A DNA stretch of 23,690 nucleotides from Spirochaetia bacterium (GTDB taxonomy: Bacteria; Spirochaetota; Spirochaetia; Sphaerochaetales; Sphaerochaetaceae), in NCBI GenBank assembly GCA_900769955.1, contig CAAGIP010000046.1, positions 1 through 23,690 on the forward strand, given 5' to 3'. Shown piece by piece: positions 1 through 7,342 of the stretch; the stretch's first letter is position 1, and each line of letters opens with the position of its first letter. The translations under genes were made by a program, and so were the position numbers. The notes below the pieces were generated by a model. That model was not told the origin of the DNA. It saw only the letters and a list, made by a program, of their open reading frames with translations, and searched no databases.

Positions 1-1
1 C

Positions 2-484
2 GAATCCTCCGATAATACCCACAATGGAAGCACCCATGCTTTCAGTGAAACCCATCTGAGGTTTCACTATGAAAAGCATTCCGGCAAATGCAAGGATTAC
101 GAAGAAGTACTGCTTCCAGCTGGCCTTCTCTTTCAGGAATATGGCAGAGAGGATCAGCGTGAAAAACGGAGCCAGTTTATTCAGCATAGATGCATCGGAA
201 ATCATCATGTGGTCAAGTGCATAGAAGTTTGCGAACAGTCCTACAGATCCCAACAGGGCCCTCGCAAGCAGCAGGCCAAGATCACCCGGTCTGGTATCGG
301 GTTTATCTCCGCTTCTGATAAAAAGAATGAGTGACACGATCATTGCACCGCCGTTTCTGAAGAGTGCCTTCTGAAAGGTCGGGAGATCACCGGAAAGGGT
401 GACGCAGAGGTTCATCACAGAGAACCCGAAAGCTGAGACAAGTATGTAGAAGATACCTTTTTTTACTGAACTGCTCTTTTCCAT
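2..484 (-). CDS. EamA/DMT-family permease, partial (C-terminus beyond window)
   Basis: Inner-membrane transporter of the drug/metabolite transporter superfamily, substrate unknown. I translated the minus strand from the ATG at 484: the visible 161 residues begin MEKSSSVKKGIFYILVSAFG. They contain four to five hydrophobic helices separated by short charged loops. The segment 'LARALLGSVGLFANFYALDHMMISDASMLNKLAPFF' reads like the first EamA repeat, where a helix pair is followed by the conserved 'a..l....P.f' stretch. The gene runs off the left edge, so only about half of a usual ~290-residue permease is present. The start is preceded by TATTCT seven bases upstream and by no Shine-Dalgarno sequence. 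It is divergent from the MFS gene at 569. Family call is fairly safe; the substrate cannot be guessed. Confidence 0.82.
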   Translation of the reverse strand, partial: MEKSSSVKKGIFYILVSAFGFSVMNLCVTLSGDLPTFQKALFRNGGAMIVSLILFIRSGDKPDTRPGDLGLLLARALLGSVGLFANFYALDHMMISDASMLNKLAPFFTLILSAIFLKEKASWKQYFFVILAFAGMLFIVKPQMGFTESMGASIVGIIGGF

Positions 485-491
485 GGCTCAG

Positions 492-520
492 AGAATACTA
501 CTTTAGCGATTTGTTTAAAA
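492..520 (-). promoter_or_regulatory. candidate promoter of the EamA gene, leaderless geometry
   Basis: On the minus strand TATTCT (492-497) lies seven bases before the ATG at 484, and a weak TTTTAA (515-520) sits 17 bases upstream of it. There is no purine-rich ribosome site between. The predicted start of transcription falls on or next to the ATG. The -35 is poor. Confidence 0.35.
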
Positions 521-533
521 CATAAGAAAGAAG

Positions 534-562
534 TTTATATTTGATATAAGGCGTGCTAATCT
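534..562 (+). promoter_or_regulatory. candidate promoter of the MFS gene, leaderless geometry
   Basis: TTTATA (534-539), 17-base spacer, then TAATCT (557-562), preceded by TGC to give an extended -10. Only six bases (563-568) separate it from the ATG at 569, and no Shine-Dalgarno sequence is present. The 84-base gap to the divergent EamA gene therefore holds two back-to-back promoters. Confidence 0.45.
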
Positions 563-568
563 GTATCG

Positions 569-1822
569 ATGGAAAATACAGAAAATGCTCATAAAAGCCT
601 TTGGACCCGTGATTTCACCATCATAACGCTCGGAAGTGTGGTATCGATGGTGGGCAACTCCCTTTCAGGGTTCGCAATGAGCCTGATGGTCCTTGATTAC
701 ACATCATCCGCACTGTTCTATGCCATCTACGTGATGGCATTCACGCTTCCGCAGATTGTGGTTCCCATATTCAGCGGAGCACTCCTGGACAGGTTTTCAA
801 GGAAGAAGACGATCTACACACTGGATTTTCTTTCCGCAGCCCTCTATCTGACGGCAGGATTTCTTTTATCAACCGGATGGTTCAGCTACCCCATATTCGC
901 TCTTATGGTATTCATATTCGGAACGATACAGTCGATATACCAGGTGGCTTACCAGAGCTTCTACCCGATGCTGATAACAGAGGGAAACTACAGCAAGGCA
1001 TACTCCATTGCATCGATACTGGAATCGGTAAGCGTGTTCATAGTTCCCCTATCCACATTCATCTACAACCAGATGGGTATTGCTCCCTTAATGATGGCAA
1101 ATTCCCTCTGCTTCTTCGTTGCGGCAGTGATGGAAACCCGTATCAGGGCGGAAGAAAAGTATGTTGAAAACCAGAAAAGACCAGTAGGGGAAAGCGGAAT
1201 AAGACGTATGCTCACTGATACAAAGGAAGGCTTTAAATATCTGAAATCGGAGCGGGGATTATTCTTCATTGCGGTATACTTCCTCTTTTCTTCCATGGGA
1301 GGCGGAGTCAGCAACGTGGCACTTCTTCCCTACCTCAAGGATTTCTATCCAAACGGCGAATACTACTATCTTATCTTAGGCTTCTGCCTCATGGCAGGAA
1401 GATCAATTACTTCAGTATGGCACTACAGACACACACTGCCGGTTAACAGGAAGTTCATCATTGCGCTATTTGTATATCTTTTCATTGCAGTCTTTGACGG
1501 AACGATGCTATTCATGCCCCTTTTGGTGATGTTCATCGCAGCATTCATCTCAGGATGTCTCGGTGTCACGAGCTACACTATCAGGGTATCTGCGACACAG
1601 AGCTATGTACCTGATGAGAAGAAGGGACGCTTCAACGGAGCCTTTAATGTGCTCAGCGTACTCGGAGCCCTTATCGGACAGGGTGTGGCAGGTGTTCTTT
1701 CAGAGATAATGGACTTAAGATTCGTAATGCTGCTTACCCAGGTCATAGTATTCTCAGCCGCAATCATCATTATCGGCGGACACTCAAAGGACGTTTCAAA
1801 AATCTACAACAGACAGCAATAA
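569..1822 (+). CDS. MFS transporter
   Basis: Major facilitator superfamily permease of 417 residues, normal length for a 12-helix member, located in the inner membrane. The protein alternates about twelve hydrophobic helices with short loops. Between helices 2 and 3 (residues ~70-80) it has 'SGALLDRFSRKKTIY', matching the MFS signature G-x-x-x-D-R-x-x-R-r. A longer charged loop at residues ~190-225 separates the two six-helix halves. The architecture resembles the enterobactin/macrolide exporter-like MFS branch, but export and substrate are inference. The ATG at 569 is chosen because a -10-like TAATCT lies six bases upstream. The gene converges on the Ig-domain lipoprotein, with a hairpin between them. 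Confidence 0.88.
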   Translation: MENTENAHKSLWTRDFTIITLGSVVSMVGNSLSGFAMSLMVLDYTSSALFYAIYVMAFTLPQIVVPIFSGALLDRFSRKKTIYTLDFLSAALYLTAGFLLSTGWFSYPIFALMVFIFGTIQSIYQVAYQSFYPMLITEGNYSKAYSIASILESVSVFIVPLSTFIYNQMGIAPLMMANSLCFFVAAVMETRIRAEEKYVENQKRPVGESGIRRMLTDTKEGFKYLKSERGLFFIAVYFLFSSMGGGVSNVALLPYLKDFYPNGEYYYLILGFCLMAGRSITSVWHYRHTLPVNRKFIIALFVYLFIAVFDGTMLFMPLLVMFIAAFISGCLGVTSYTIRVSATQSYVPDEKKGRFNGAFNVLSVLGALIGQGVAGVLSEIMDLRFVMLLTQVIVFSAAIIIIGGHSKDVSKIYNRQQ

Positions 1823-1828
1823 AATTAT

Positions 1829-1859
1829 GGACCTTCAGAGCTATATACCCTGAAGGCCC
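1829..1859. terminator. hairpin between convergent genes
   Basis: CCTTCAG (1832-1838) pairs with CTGAAGG (1850-1856), extendable by two G-C pairs across one mismatch, with an 11-base loop. It lies in the 60-base gap between the stops of the MFS gene and the Ig-domain gene. Neither side has a solid T run right after the stem (the minus direction has a looser AATTTTATT), so termination strength is uncertain. Confidence 0.45.
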
Positions 1860-1882
1860 GTTATCACAGTGTGAAGTGATGA

Positions 1883-4747
1883 TCAGAAGATCGGATTGGC
1901 TTCTGCAACTTCAGCATAGTTGACTGTGACTGCAGATGTGTTAGGCATTGTTACAGTATATGTACCGTTCTTTTCAATCACATTGATGTTATTGAACTGA
2001 ACAGTTGCATTACCCTGACCATAAGGAAGAGTTACTTTGACGGTACCAATATTGCCATATCCTATATACCTAAGTAAATCTGTTCCCAAATTACCCCATC
2101 CATCATCATAAGCATATACTTTCAGGTCTGGATCTGTATTAAATTTAAAACTGCCAAATTCAGAGTTATTCTTTACAAGGTTTTTGATCTTTATATAACC
2201 ATTTGTATTCTGTTTAGCACCAGTGTTGCTCGCAGCCTTAATTGTTCCATCATCAGATGTCTCAACCTGCTGGTCTGCAGTCCACCAGTCACCTGCATTA
2301 TATGTAAACTTAATTTTTGAATTTACATTCTGAAGAGGTGTCTTAATGGCATCATTCATGATCCTTACAAGTGTTGTTGCATCGGTGATTGGATTGTAAA
2401 CATCAAATGTCATGGTTGCTGCTTCACCATATGAGGGCTTTGCAGTGATAGTAACATTACCGATTGCCTTCAGTGTGATGAGACCTGTGTTGCTTACCTC
2501 TGCCACGGCAGGATTGCTTGATGTGTATGTGATACCCTGCATTGTTGCGTTCTCGGGAACGACATAAGCATACATCTGATAAGTTTTTTCTCCGATGGCA
2601 ATGTAATCATTGATGGGATTGATGATCGTGACACCTGTATCCGCAACAGTGACAACCCTGAAGTTGATGGATGCGGAATATGCACGGCCGGATGCATCCT
2701 CGCAGATGAGTGTGAGAACGTTTGCATCTCCTCCCCTGATCTGGACTGCATCCATTGAAGCCGTAAGCTCGATGGACTTAACTGCTTCAAAATTAGTGCT
2801 TGTCTTTATCATCCTGTTGTTAACAAGCCATGTGTAAGATCTGATACCTTCAATTGCAGCCGGGATCGTGAGAGTCTGGCTCTGAGTTGCAGTGACCAGG
2901 ATATCAGAAGCTGCACCAGTACCTTTGTTGATCTGGAGCTGATAGTTCTGGATCGTGGGCTGTATAAGTGTAATTGTCGGATTGACAGGTGTAGTTGCAG
3001 CAGAAACATCTGAAAGCTCACTCGAAGGATCGAAGCTATCGGTCTTAAGACTGTTGCTGATGGCTTTGACCTGGTATGCGTAGGATGTCGATGTGTAGAT
3101 GTTGCTGTCCACATAGACGGAATCTAAGCTGCCGCTGGTTTCCACTGTTGCAACAGGTTTTGCTTCCTTTACACCGTTAACCACTCTGTAAACCTCGTAA
3201 GCCTCTGCCCAGGAATCGGTAACGGCCCAGGTTACCCTGATCGTTTTACCGCCATCTACAGGCACAACCTCGATTTCGGGAGTTGCTGGCTTTGCAAGCT
3301 TAACTGATACGGTCTTTACTGCAGTATCGAACTTGGAAGCATCGTCTGCGGATGTTGCGGTGATGGTTGTCTGGCCGGGACGCTTTGCAATGAGTGTGAC
3401 TGTGTTGCTGACATCATCGTTTGCAATGACATCAAACATTCCATCATTGGTAAAGCTCCAGTTAAGGTTCTTTATGGTTGCGTTTGCAGGACTTACGTTT
3501 GCGGAAAGCGTGAAGCTCTGACCGTTGGTCATGTATCCCGCAGGAATCGTGTTCTCATTGATGTCGACACCCGTCACGAGCACCTTGGGCTGGAACGGTG
3601 AAGAGATGAAAGTCTTCGTCTGCCTGCCGTAAGGAGTTCTGGCAAACGCCTCTACAATATATATGTGACCGATCTGAAGCTCATGATCGAAAGTATGCTC
3701 TGCTGTGGCTCTTGTTTCATTAGCATTGATGACAACAGTGTTCATCAGCTGACGTCCGCTTGTTATATCATAAAGACTGAGAGTGACGCTGTTGTAGAGC
3801 TGTACATTGCCCTCGGACTCAGTCCAGGTAACCTTCAGATCCTTTGTGGGATCCTCACCGTAACCGAGTGTGACCCTTATCGCATTGACTTCAGCAGGAA
3901 CGTTATCGCTCTTCACGACGTAAAGATTGGGATCATCAGGGACGGATACCTGTCCGGAATAGATCTGAAAAACTTCAGAGCCGATGTTGAAAAGCAGGTA
4001 CTCGACACCTTCGACTTCATATGTGACTGAGAAGTAACCGATACCCTTTCCGGTAACGGGAAGATCTGATGTCGTGAAGACAGCCTTTGTGGTACCGGCC
4101 AGGATTGTCTTCTCTTCCTTAACCATATAATCAGGATTGTAACCGTTTGCAGTGTAATCTTCTGCAAAATGGAAGCGGACCTTTACGGAGTTATTCAATA
4201 CGGCATCACGAACGACACCATCCTTTGAGGCTTCCTCTGTCCAGTCGATCGTAAGATTGATGCTTCCTTTGAGGTTTTCACCGGAAGAGAGGGCATTGAG
4301 CTGTACCGCAGCCTTATTCTCTCCATTGATGTTGACGGTAAGCTCTGATGAACCTGTATAGAGCAGGACATCGTTTGCACCGCTGTTCCTGATGAATGCG
4401 CTTACTTCAACTGTGTATTCACCGATGGCAACATTGGTGAATGTGGCAGTAACTGCAGCTGTTCCGTTATCGGAAACAGTTGCAGTGTAAGTATTATTTC
4501 TGTCTGTCTTCGATGTGAGCGTGATGTCATAGCTGTTTGCCCTGACAAGTGCTGTTGGCAGAACCGTTCTCGATGCTGCCTCCGTTATAATGATCGTGAC
4601 TGTCGCGGTCACTTCAGCAGGTTCTGCCGGAACAGTGGGGACCTGAGGTTTCTCAGGAAGTGTTTCCTCCATGTTTATAGGCCCACATGCCGTGAATGCA
4701 AGGAGCATGAATACACACAATATAATGTTAAAAAAGTTCTTTTTCAT
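1883..4747 (-). CDS. large surface lipoprotein with BIG2 Ig-like and FN3-like domains
   Basis: Secreted lipoprotein of 954 residues. Residues 1-21 form a lipoprotein signal peptide, with the hydrophobic core ending in the lipobox A-F-T-A-C and Cys21 as the lipidated residue. Residues ~30-300 are beta-rich and low in cysteine. A bacterial Ig-like group 2 domain spans ~388-480 ('VTGVDINENT...' through 'PGQTTITATS'). A fibronectin-III-like domain follows at ~485-580 ('KPATPEIEVVP...TIRVTW...YEVYRV'). A second BIG2 domain lies at ~702-785 ('SSNPAVAEVSNTGLITLKAIGNVTITA'). The C-terminal ~165 residues are unassigned. No catalytic or sorting motif was seen. Such modular proteins usually act in adhesion or as envelope scaffolds; that role is inference. 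It is a single-gene unit divergent from the tRNA genes. Confidence 0.85.
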   Translation of the reverse strand: MKKNFFNIILCVFMLLAFTACGPINMEETLPEKPQVPTVPAEPAEVTATVTIIITEAASRTVLPTALVRANSYDITLTSKTDRNNTYTATVSDNGTAAVTATFTNVAIGEYTVEVSAFIRNSGANDVLLYTGSSELTVNINGENKAAVQLNALSSGENLKGSINLTIDWTEEASKDGVVRDAVLNNSVKVRFHFAEDYTANGYNPDYMVKEEKTILAGTTKAVFTTSDLPVTGKGIGYFSVTYEVEGVEYLLFNIGSEVFQIYSGQVSVPDDPNLYVVKSDNVPAEVNAIRVTLGYGEDPTKDLKVTWTESEGNVQLYNSVTLSLYDITSGRQLMNTVVINANETRATAEHTFDHELQIGHIYIVEAFARTPYGRQTKTFISSPFQPKVLVTGVDINENTIPAGYMTNGQSFTLSANVSPANATIKNLNWSFTNDGMFDVIANDDVSNTVTLIAKRPGQTTITATSADDASKFDTAVKTVSVKLAKPATPEIEVVPVDGGKTIRVTWAVTDSWAEAYEVYRVVNGVKEAKPVATVETSGSLDSVYVDSNIYTSTSYAYQVKAISNSLKTDSFDPSSELSDVSAATTPVNPTITLIQPTIQNYQLQINKGTGAASDILVTATQSQTLTIPAAIEGIRSYTWLVNNRMIKTSTNFEAVKSIELTASMDAVQIRGGDANVLTLICEDASGRAYSASINFRVVTVADTGVTIINPINDYIAIGEKTYQMYAYVVPENATMQGITYTSSNPAVAEVSNTGLITLKAIGNVTITAKPSYGEAATMTFDVYNPITDATTLVRIMNDAIKTPLQNVNSKIKFTYNAGDWWTADQQVETSDDGTIKAASNTGAKQNTNGYIKIKNLVKNNSEFGSFKFNTDPDLKVYAYDDGWGNLGTDLLRYIGYGNIGTVKVTLPYGQGNATVQFNNINVIEKNGTYTVTMPNTSAVTVNYAEVAEANPIF

Positions 4748-4753
4748 TTTTCC

Positions 4754-4782
4754 AATTAACTAAAGCGGTTTATATCGAATTA
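4754..4782 (-). promoter_or_regulatory. weak candidate promoter of the Ig-domain lipoprotein gene
   Basis: On the minus strand TTAATT (4754-4759) lies six bases before the ATG at 4747. The only -35 at 17 bases is the poor TAATTC (4777-4782). A GGA just before the ATG is too close to serve as a ribosome site. The spacing fits the leaderless pattern seen elsewhere, but the elements are weak. Confidence 0.25.
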
Positions 4783-4895
4783 TGATTTTCGACACTTTTT
4801 TATTGTCTGTCAATATATGCACATTGTCTTTGCATTGTCAGAAACATGTTTTATCTGTCACATATTTGTATTATTGTGATATCAGGCCACGGTAC

Positions 4896-4924
4896 TTGAT
4901 AAATCTTTGTGAAAATAGTAAATT
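4896..4924 (+). promoter_or_regulatory. candidate promoter of the tRNA-Ser pair
   Basis: TTGATA (4896-4901), 17-base spacer, TAAATT (4919-4924). Transcription would start near 4931, about 33 bases before the first tRNA. It has the best -35 match in the 216-base gap between the Ig-domain gene and the tRNAs, but the -10 matches consensus at only four positions. Confidence 0.4.
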
Positions 4925-4963
4925 AACTGAGTTGATACAGGTATCGTATCGTCTTTACGTCTT

Positions 4964-5051
4964 GGAGAGATGTCCGAGAGGTCGAAGGAGACGGACTCGA
5001 AATCCGTTATGTGGCTTGTCTGCATCGAGGGTTCGAATCCCTCTCTCTCCG
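4964..5051 (+). tRNA. tRNA-Ser (anticodon CGA)
   Basis: 88 bases forming a type II tRNA. The acceptor GGAGAGA (4964-4970) pairs with TCTCTCC (5044-5050), and the discriminator base is G, as in serine tRNAs. The anticodon arm is ACGGA-CTCGAAA-TCCGT with anticodon CGA at 4998-5000, reading UCG. A long variable arm and the T-loop GGTTCGAATCC are present. CCA is not encoded. It is followed 27 bases later by a second serine tRNA. Confidence 0.97.
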
Positions 5052-5078
5052 TACAGATACTTTACCAGACACACCTTT

Positions 5079-5164
5079 GGAGAGGTGTCCGAGTGGTCGA
5101 AGGTGCACGATTGGAAGTCGTGTAAGGTCAAAAGCCTTCGGGGGTTCGAATCCCCCCCTCTCCG
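5079..5164 (+). tRNA. tRNA-Ser (anticodon GGA)
   Basis: 86 bases. The acceptor GGAGAGG (5079-5085) pairs with CCTCTCC, the discriminator is G at 5164, and CCA is not encoded. The anticodon arm is CACGA-TTGGAAG-TCGTG with anticodon GGA at 5113-5115, reading UCC/UCU. The long variable arm typical of serine tRNAs contains AAGGTCAAAAGCCTT. Probably co-transcribed with tRNA-Ser(CGA), since no terminator lies between them and one follows directly. Confidence 0.97.
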
Positions 5165-5170
5165 CTAATG

Positions 5171-5203
5171 AGACTTCAGCTTTTCAGCCGAAGTCTTTTT
5201 TTT
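5171..5203 (+). terminator. intrinsic terminator of the tRNA-Ser pair
   Basis: AGACTTC (5171-5177) pairs with GAAGTCT (5190-5196) around a short GC-closed loop, followed by an unbroken run of T through 5203. This is a textbook factor-independent terminator seven bases after the second tRNA. It separates the tRNAs from trmD, whose ATG is 28 bases downstream. Confidence 0.9.
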
Positions 5204-5218
5204 ACCCTTTATTTGAGT

Positions 5219-5224
5219 TAATCT
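5219..5224 (+). promoter_or_regulatory. possible -10 of trmD, leaderless geometry
   Basis: TAATCT lies exactly six bases before the trmD ATG, the same hexamer and spacing as before the MFS gene. There is no Shine-Dalgarno sequence. The position of a -35 is occupied by the T run of the tRNA terminator, so the promoter is only half supported. Confidence 0.3.
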
Positions 5225-5230
5225 CTCCTT

Positions 5231-5953
5231 ATGAAGATAACGATCCTTTCGATGTTCCCCGAATCCTTTGAATCATTTCTTGCATTCCCGGTAGTAAAGA
5301 GAGCCGTTGACAGAAACCTTCTTGAGCTGGAAATCATCGATGTGAAGAAGTTCGCAGGTGGCTCATTCAGACACATAGATGATTCACCCTGCGGAGGCGG
5401 TCCCGGGATGATAATGCGAATCGACACTCTCATGAGGGCATTGGACAGTGTCAGAAAACCTTCATCACATACAGTCCTGCTTTCACCGAAGGGGCAGAAA
5501 TACACACAGAAGCGCGCAAGGGAATTTGCCATGATGGATGACATCATCATAGTGTGCGGACACTATGAGGGTGTGGACCGAAGGTTTGAGAATCATGTGG
5601 ATGAGATGATAAGCATCGGGGATTACATTCTCACCGGAGGGGAAATCCCGGCTATGTGCATCACTGACTCTGTGGCCAGGCTTTTAAGGGGTGCCTTAAG
5701 GGAAGGTGCCACAACCGATGAAAGCCATGAGAACGGGCTTCTGGAATATCCTCAGTATACTAAACCGGTGGACTGGAACGGGGAAAAAGTACCCGAAATA
5801 CTGCTTTCAGGCAATCATGGGGCCATTGATAAGTGGCGAAGGGTACAGGCTCTGAAGGATACAAGAAAATACAGACCCGATATGTTCAGCGTTTATGAAA
5901 TGAGCGAAGAGGAGAGAAGATGGCTTTCTGAAGCTGATCAGACGGATGAGTGA
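5231..5953 (+). CDS. trmD: tRNA (guanine-N1-)-methyltransferase
   Basis: SpoU-TrmD superfamily enzyme that methylates G37 next to the anticodon using S-adenosylmethionine, which prevents frameshifting. At 240 residues it is of normal length. The order of motifs fits TrmD: 'CGGGPGM' (54-60), 'CGHYEGVDRR' (109-118), the trefoil-knot SAM-binding stretch 'SIGDYILTGGE' (128-138), and the region around Asp163 followed by 'LLEYPQYTKP' (170-179), where the family has its catalytic aspartate. In most bacteria trmD sits in rpsP-rimM-trmD-rplS; here it stands alone between a tRNA terminator and a convergent cyclase. Its last 16 bases overlap the end of that minus-strand gene. It has no Shine-Dalgarno sequence. 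Confidence 0.96.
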   Translation: MKITILSMFPESFESFLAFPVVKRAVDRNLLELEIIDVKKFAGGSFRHIDDSPCGGGPGMIMRIDTLMRALDSVRKPSSHTVLLSPKGQKYTQKRAREFAMMDDIIIVCGHYEGVDRRFENHVDEMISIGDYILTGGEIPAMCITDSVARLLRGALREGATTDESHENGLLEYPQYTKPVDWNGEKVPEILLSGNHGAIDKWRRVQALKDTRKYRPDMFSVYEMSEEERRWLSEADQTDE

Positions 5954-7074
5954 TGCATCCTCTCCTTGTCCTCATACATGAGTGTGTCAGCCCTGTTGTA
6001 AAGCTCTTCAAGCACCAGTGATGGATACTGTTCAGAGCTTACATGTCCCACCGCGATTCCAAGCTCTGATGAATACTCACCGATCCAGGCATCGCACTGT
6101 CTTCTCATCTCGGCGATGAGGGATGGAACACGTTCATGGGAGATTGTTATTACCGCTGCCATCTCGTCTCCGCCGATTCGGTAGCACTTTCCGTACTGTG
6201 AGAATATACTGCTTATTATTTCCGCCGCGGCCTTTATAAGTTCATCACCGGCAGAGTGTCCGAGTGTGTCGTTAACTCTCTTGAGATGGTTGATGTCAAA
6301 AGAGAACACGACAGTGTTGCGGGGAAGCTTTCTCTGACTGTAGGTCTCCAGTGCTTCATAGAAGGCATATCGGCTGTATATGCCTGTGAGCACATCGGTT
6401 TCAAGCAGACTCTTCTGATGGCTTATCTGTTCATCGTATGTCAGCATTGAGAAGTCCGAATAGTAGATGTAAAGCAGTATGGAACCAATGGAAAGGGAAA
6501 GACTGGTTGTGCGGACATAGCCTCCGAATATCTCCTGAAGCAGTATTCCCGTGATCACAATGACTATGACAAGGAAAAGGGAGGAAAGGTTCCTGCGTTC
6601 AAAGGCCCTGCTGAAGATGACAAAGCTACAGATGACGTATGCGATCATGTATATGAACACAGCCATGTACAGCCACCAGTACGGTCCGTGATGATATACA
6701 TTCTCATTATCAATATAGAATGTCCAGCCCCTGAAGAATGAGGCGATATGTACTGCCAGGTTGAACAGCATCACGGAGATTGTGAATCTGTCTGTCTTTG
6801 TCCTGCCGAGTATCTGGCGCACGAAGAATATTCCGGCTGCCGGTGTGAAAGTATAGTCAAGAAGCTTCACAAACATATGAAGGCCTCTCGTCCAGTGCGG
6901 TGCTCCGTTAAGACATACGGCAAACCACTCTGAAAGCACCGATACCAGTATGATCAGATAGGATCTGTAAAACAGCTTCTTATCATCTTTGTGTATGTGG
7001 GTGTTTCCCTTTACCAGGGATGCAAGGCAGAGAAGGGAAAGACTTGACAGTATCATCACAGATGTATAATACAT
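5938..7074 (-). CDS. membrane-bound GGDEF diguanylate cyclase (GGDEM variant)
   Basis: Predicted to make cyclic di-GMP from two GTP at the inner membrane. Residues 1-208 hold about six hydrophobic segments and no recognised ligand domain. Residues ~222-375 are a GGDEF domain: 'DVLTGIYSRYAF' (227-238), metal-binding Asp260 in 'FSFDINHLKRVND', 'GHSAGDELI', and the signature at 301-305, which reads GGDEM instead of GGDEF. The change is at the least critical position, so activity is likely. No RxxD inhibitory-site motif lies in the residues just before the signature. The ATG has a good GGAGGG ribosome site. The start lies about 20 bases beyond the SRP RNA T run, so readthrough from that RNA may drive it. 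Confidence 0.9.
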   Translation of the reverse strand: MYYTSVMILSSLSLLCLASLVKGNTHIHKDDKKLFYRSYLIILVSVLSEWFAVCLNGAPHWTRGLHMFVKLLDYTFTPAAGIFFVRQILGRTKTDRFTISVMLFNLAVHIASFFRGWTFYIDNENVYHHGPYWWLYMAVFIYMIAYVICSFVIFSRAFERRNLSSLFLVIVIVITGILLQEIFGGYVRTTSLSLSIGSILLYIYYSDFSMLTYDEQISHQKSLLETDVLTGIYSRYAFYEALETYSQRKLPRNTVVFSFDINHLKRVNDTLGHSAGDELIKAAAEIISSIFSQYGKCYRIGGDEMAAVITISHERVPSLIAEMRRQCDAWIGEYSSELGIAVGHVSSEQYPSLVLEELYNRADTLMYEDKERMHHSSV

Positions 7075-7092
7075 ACTCTTCCCTCCTTCAAC

Positions 7093-7196
7093 AAAAAAAG
7101 CGACAAATTTACCAGGTCACATATAACATCCTCTGACCGCTGCTACATTCCTGTCCTGACGGGGTTGGGAGGCGTATATTGCCTGGGATCTGTCGC
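7093..7196 (-). ncRNA. ffs: signal recognition particle RNA, small bacterial (4.5S) type
   Basis: Found on the minus strand by its apical domain: CCGTCAGG, then ACA-GGAA-TGT, then AGCAGCGG, matching the invariant Ffh-binding loop and GGAA tetraloop. The rest folds as one long hairpin: GCGACA (7191-7196) pairs with TGTCGC (7100-7105), CCAGG with CCTGG, ATATA with TATAT, CCTC with GAGG and CCG with CGG. The structured part is 97 bases. A run of seven T follows the closing stem (7093-7099), so the molecule's own base forms a factor-independent terminator. The RNA binds Ffh and targets membrane proteins co-translationally. Being next to dnaX-recR is common for this gene. The 5' end is set by pairing and could be a few bases off. 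Confidence 0.93.
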
Positions 7197-7310
7197 TACG
7201 GAAGACTTGGGAGTCGGACCCAATATGAAAGACCGCTTCTTCCATCACTTCCATCATGAATGATTTTTCCACTTTTGAAAAGGGGGTTGTGGTGCTAAGA
7301 GTTCATTTCA

Positions 7311-7319
7311 TGGTATACT
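7311..7319 (+). promoter_or_regulatory. extended -10 promoter of dnaX-ybaB-recR
   Basis: TGGTATACT: a TG dinucleotide one base before TATACT (7314-7319). No convincing -35 lies 16-18 bases upstream. Transcription would start near 7326, leaving a short leader with the ribosome site AAGGAG (7332-7337) five bases before the ATG. This operon therefore uses ordinary leadered initiation. Confidence 0.55.
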
Positions 7320-7342
7320 TTTCATCTGAATAAGGAGATGAG

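Noticed and set aside
4782..5168. 128-residue open frame on the plus strand
   Set aside because: Runs through both tRNA-Ser genes; the reading frame is an accident of the tRNA sequences.
7201..7250. TTGGG/CCCAA hairpin upstream of the SRP RNA as a separate RNA or terminator
   Set aside because: Short five-pair stem without T run on either strand; it may be part of the SRP RNA promoter region, but nothing supports an independent element.
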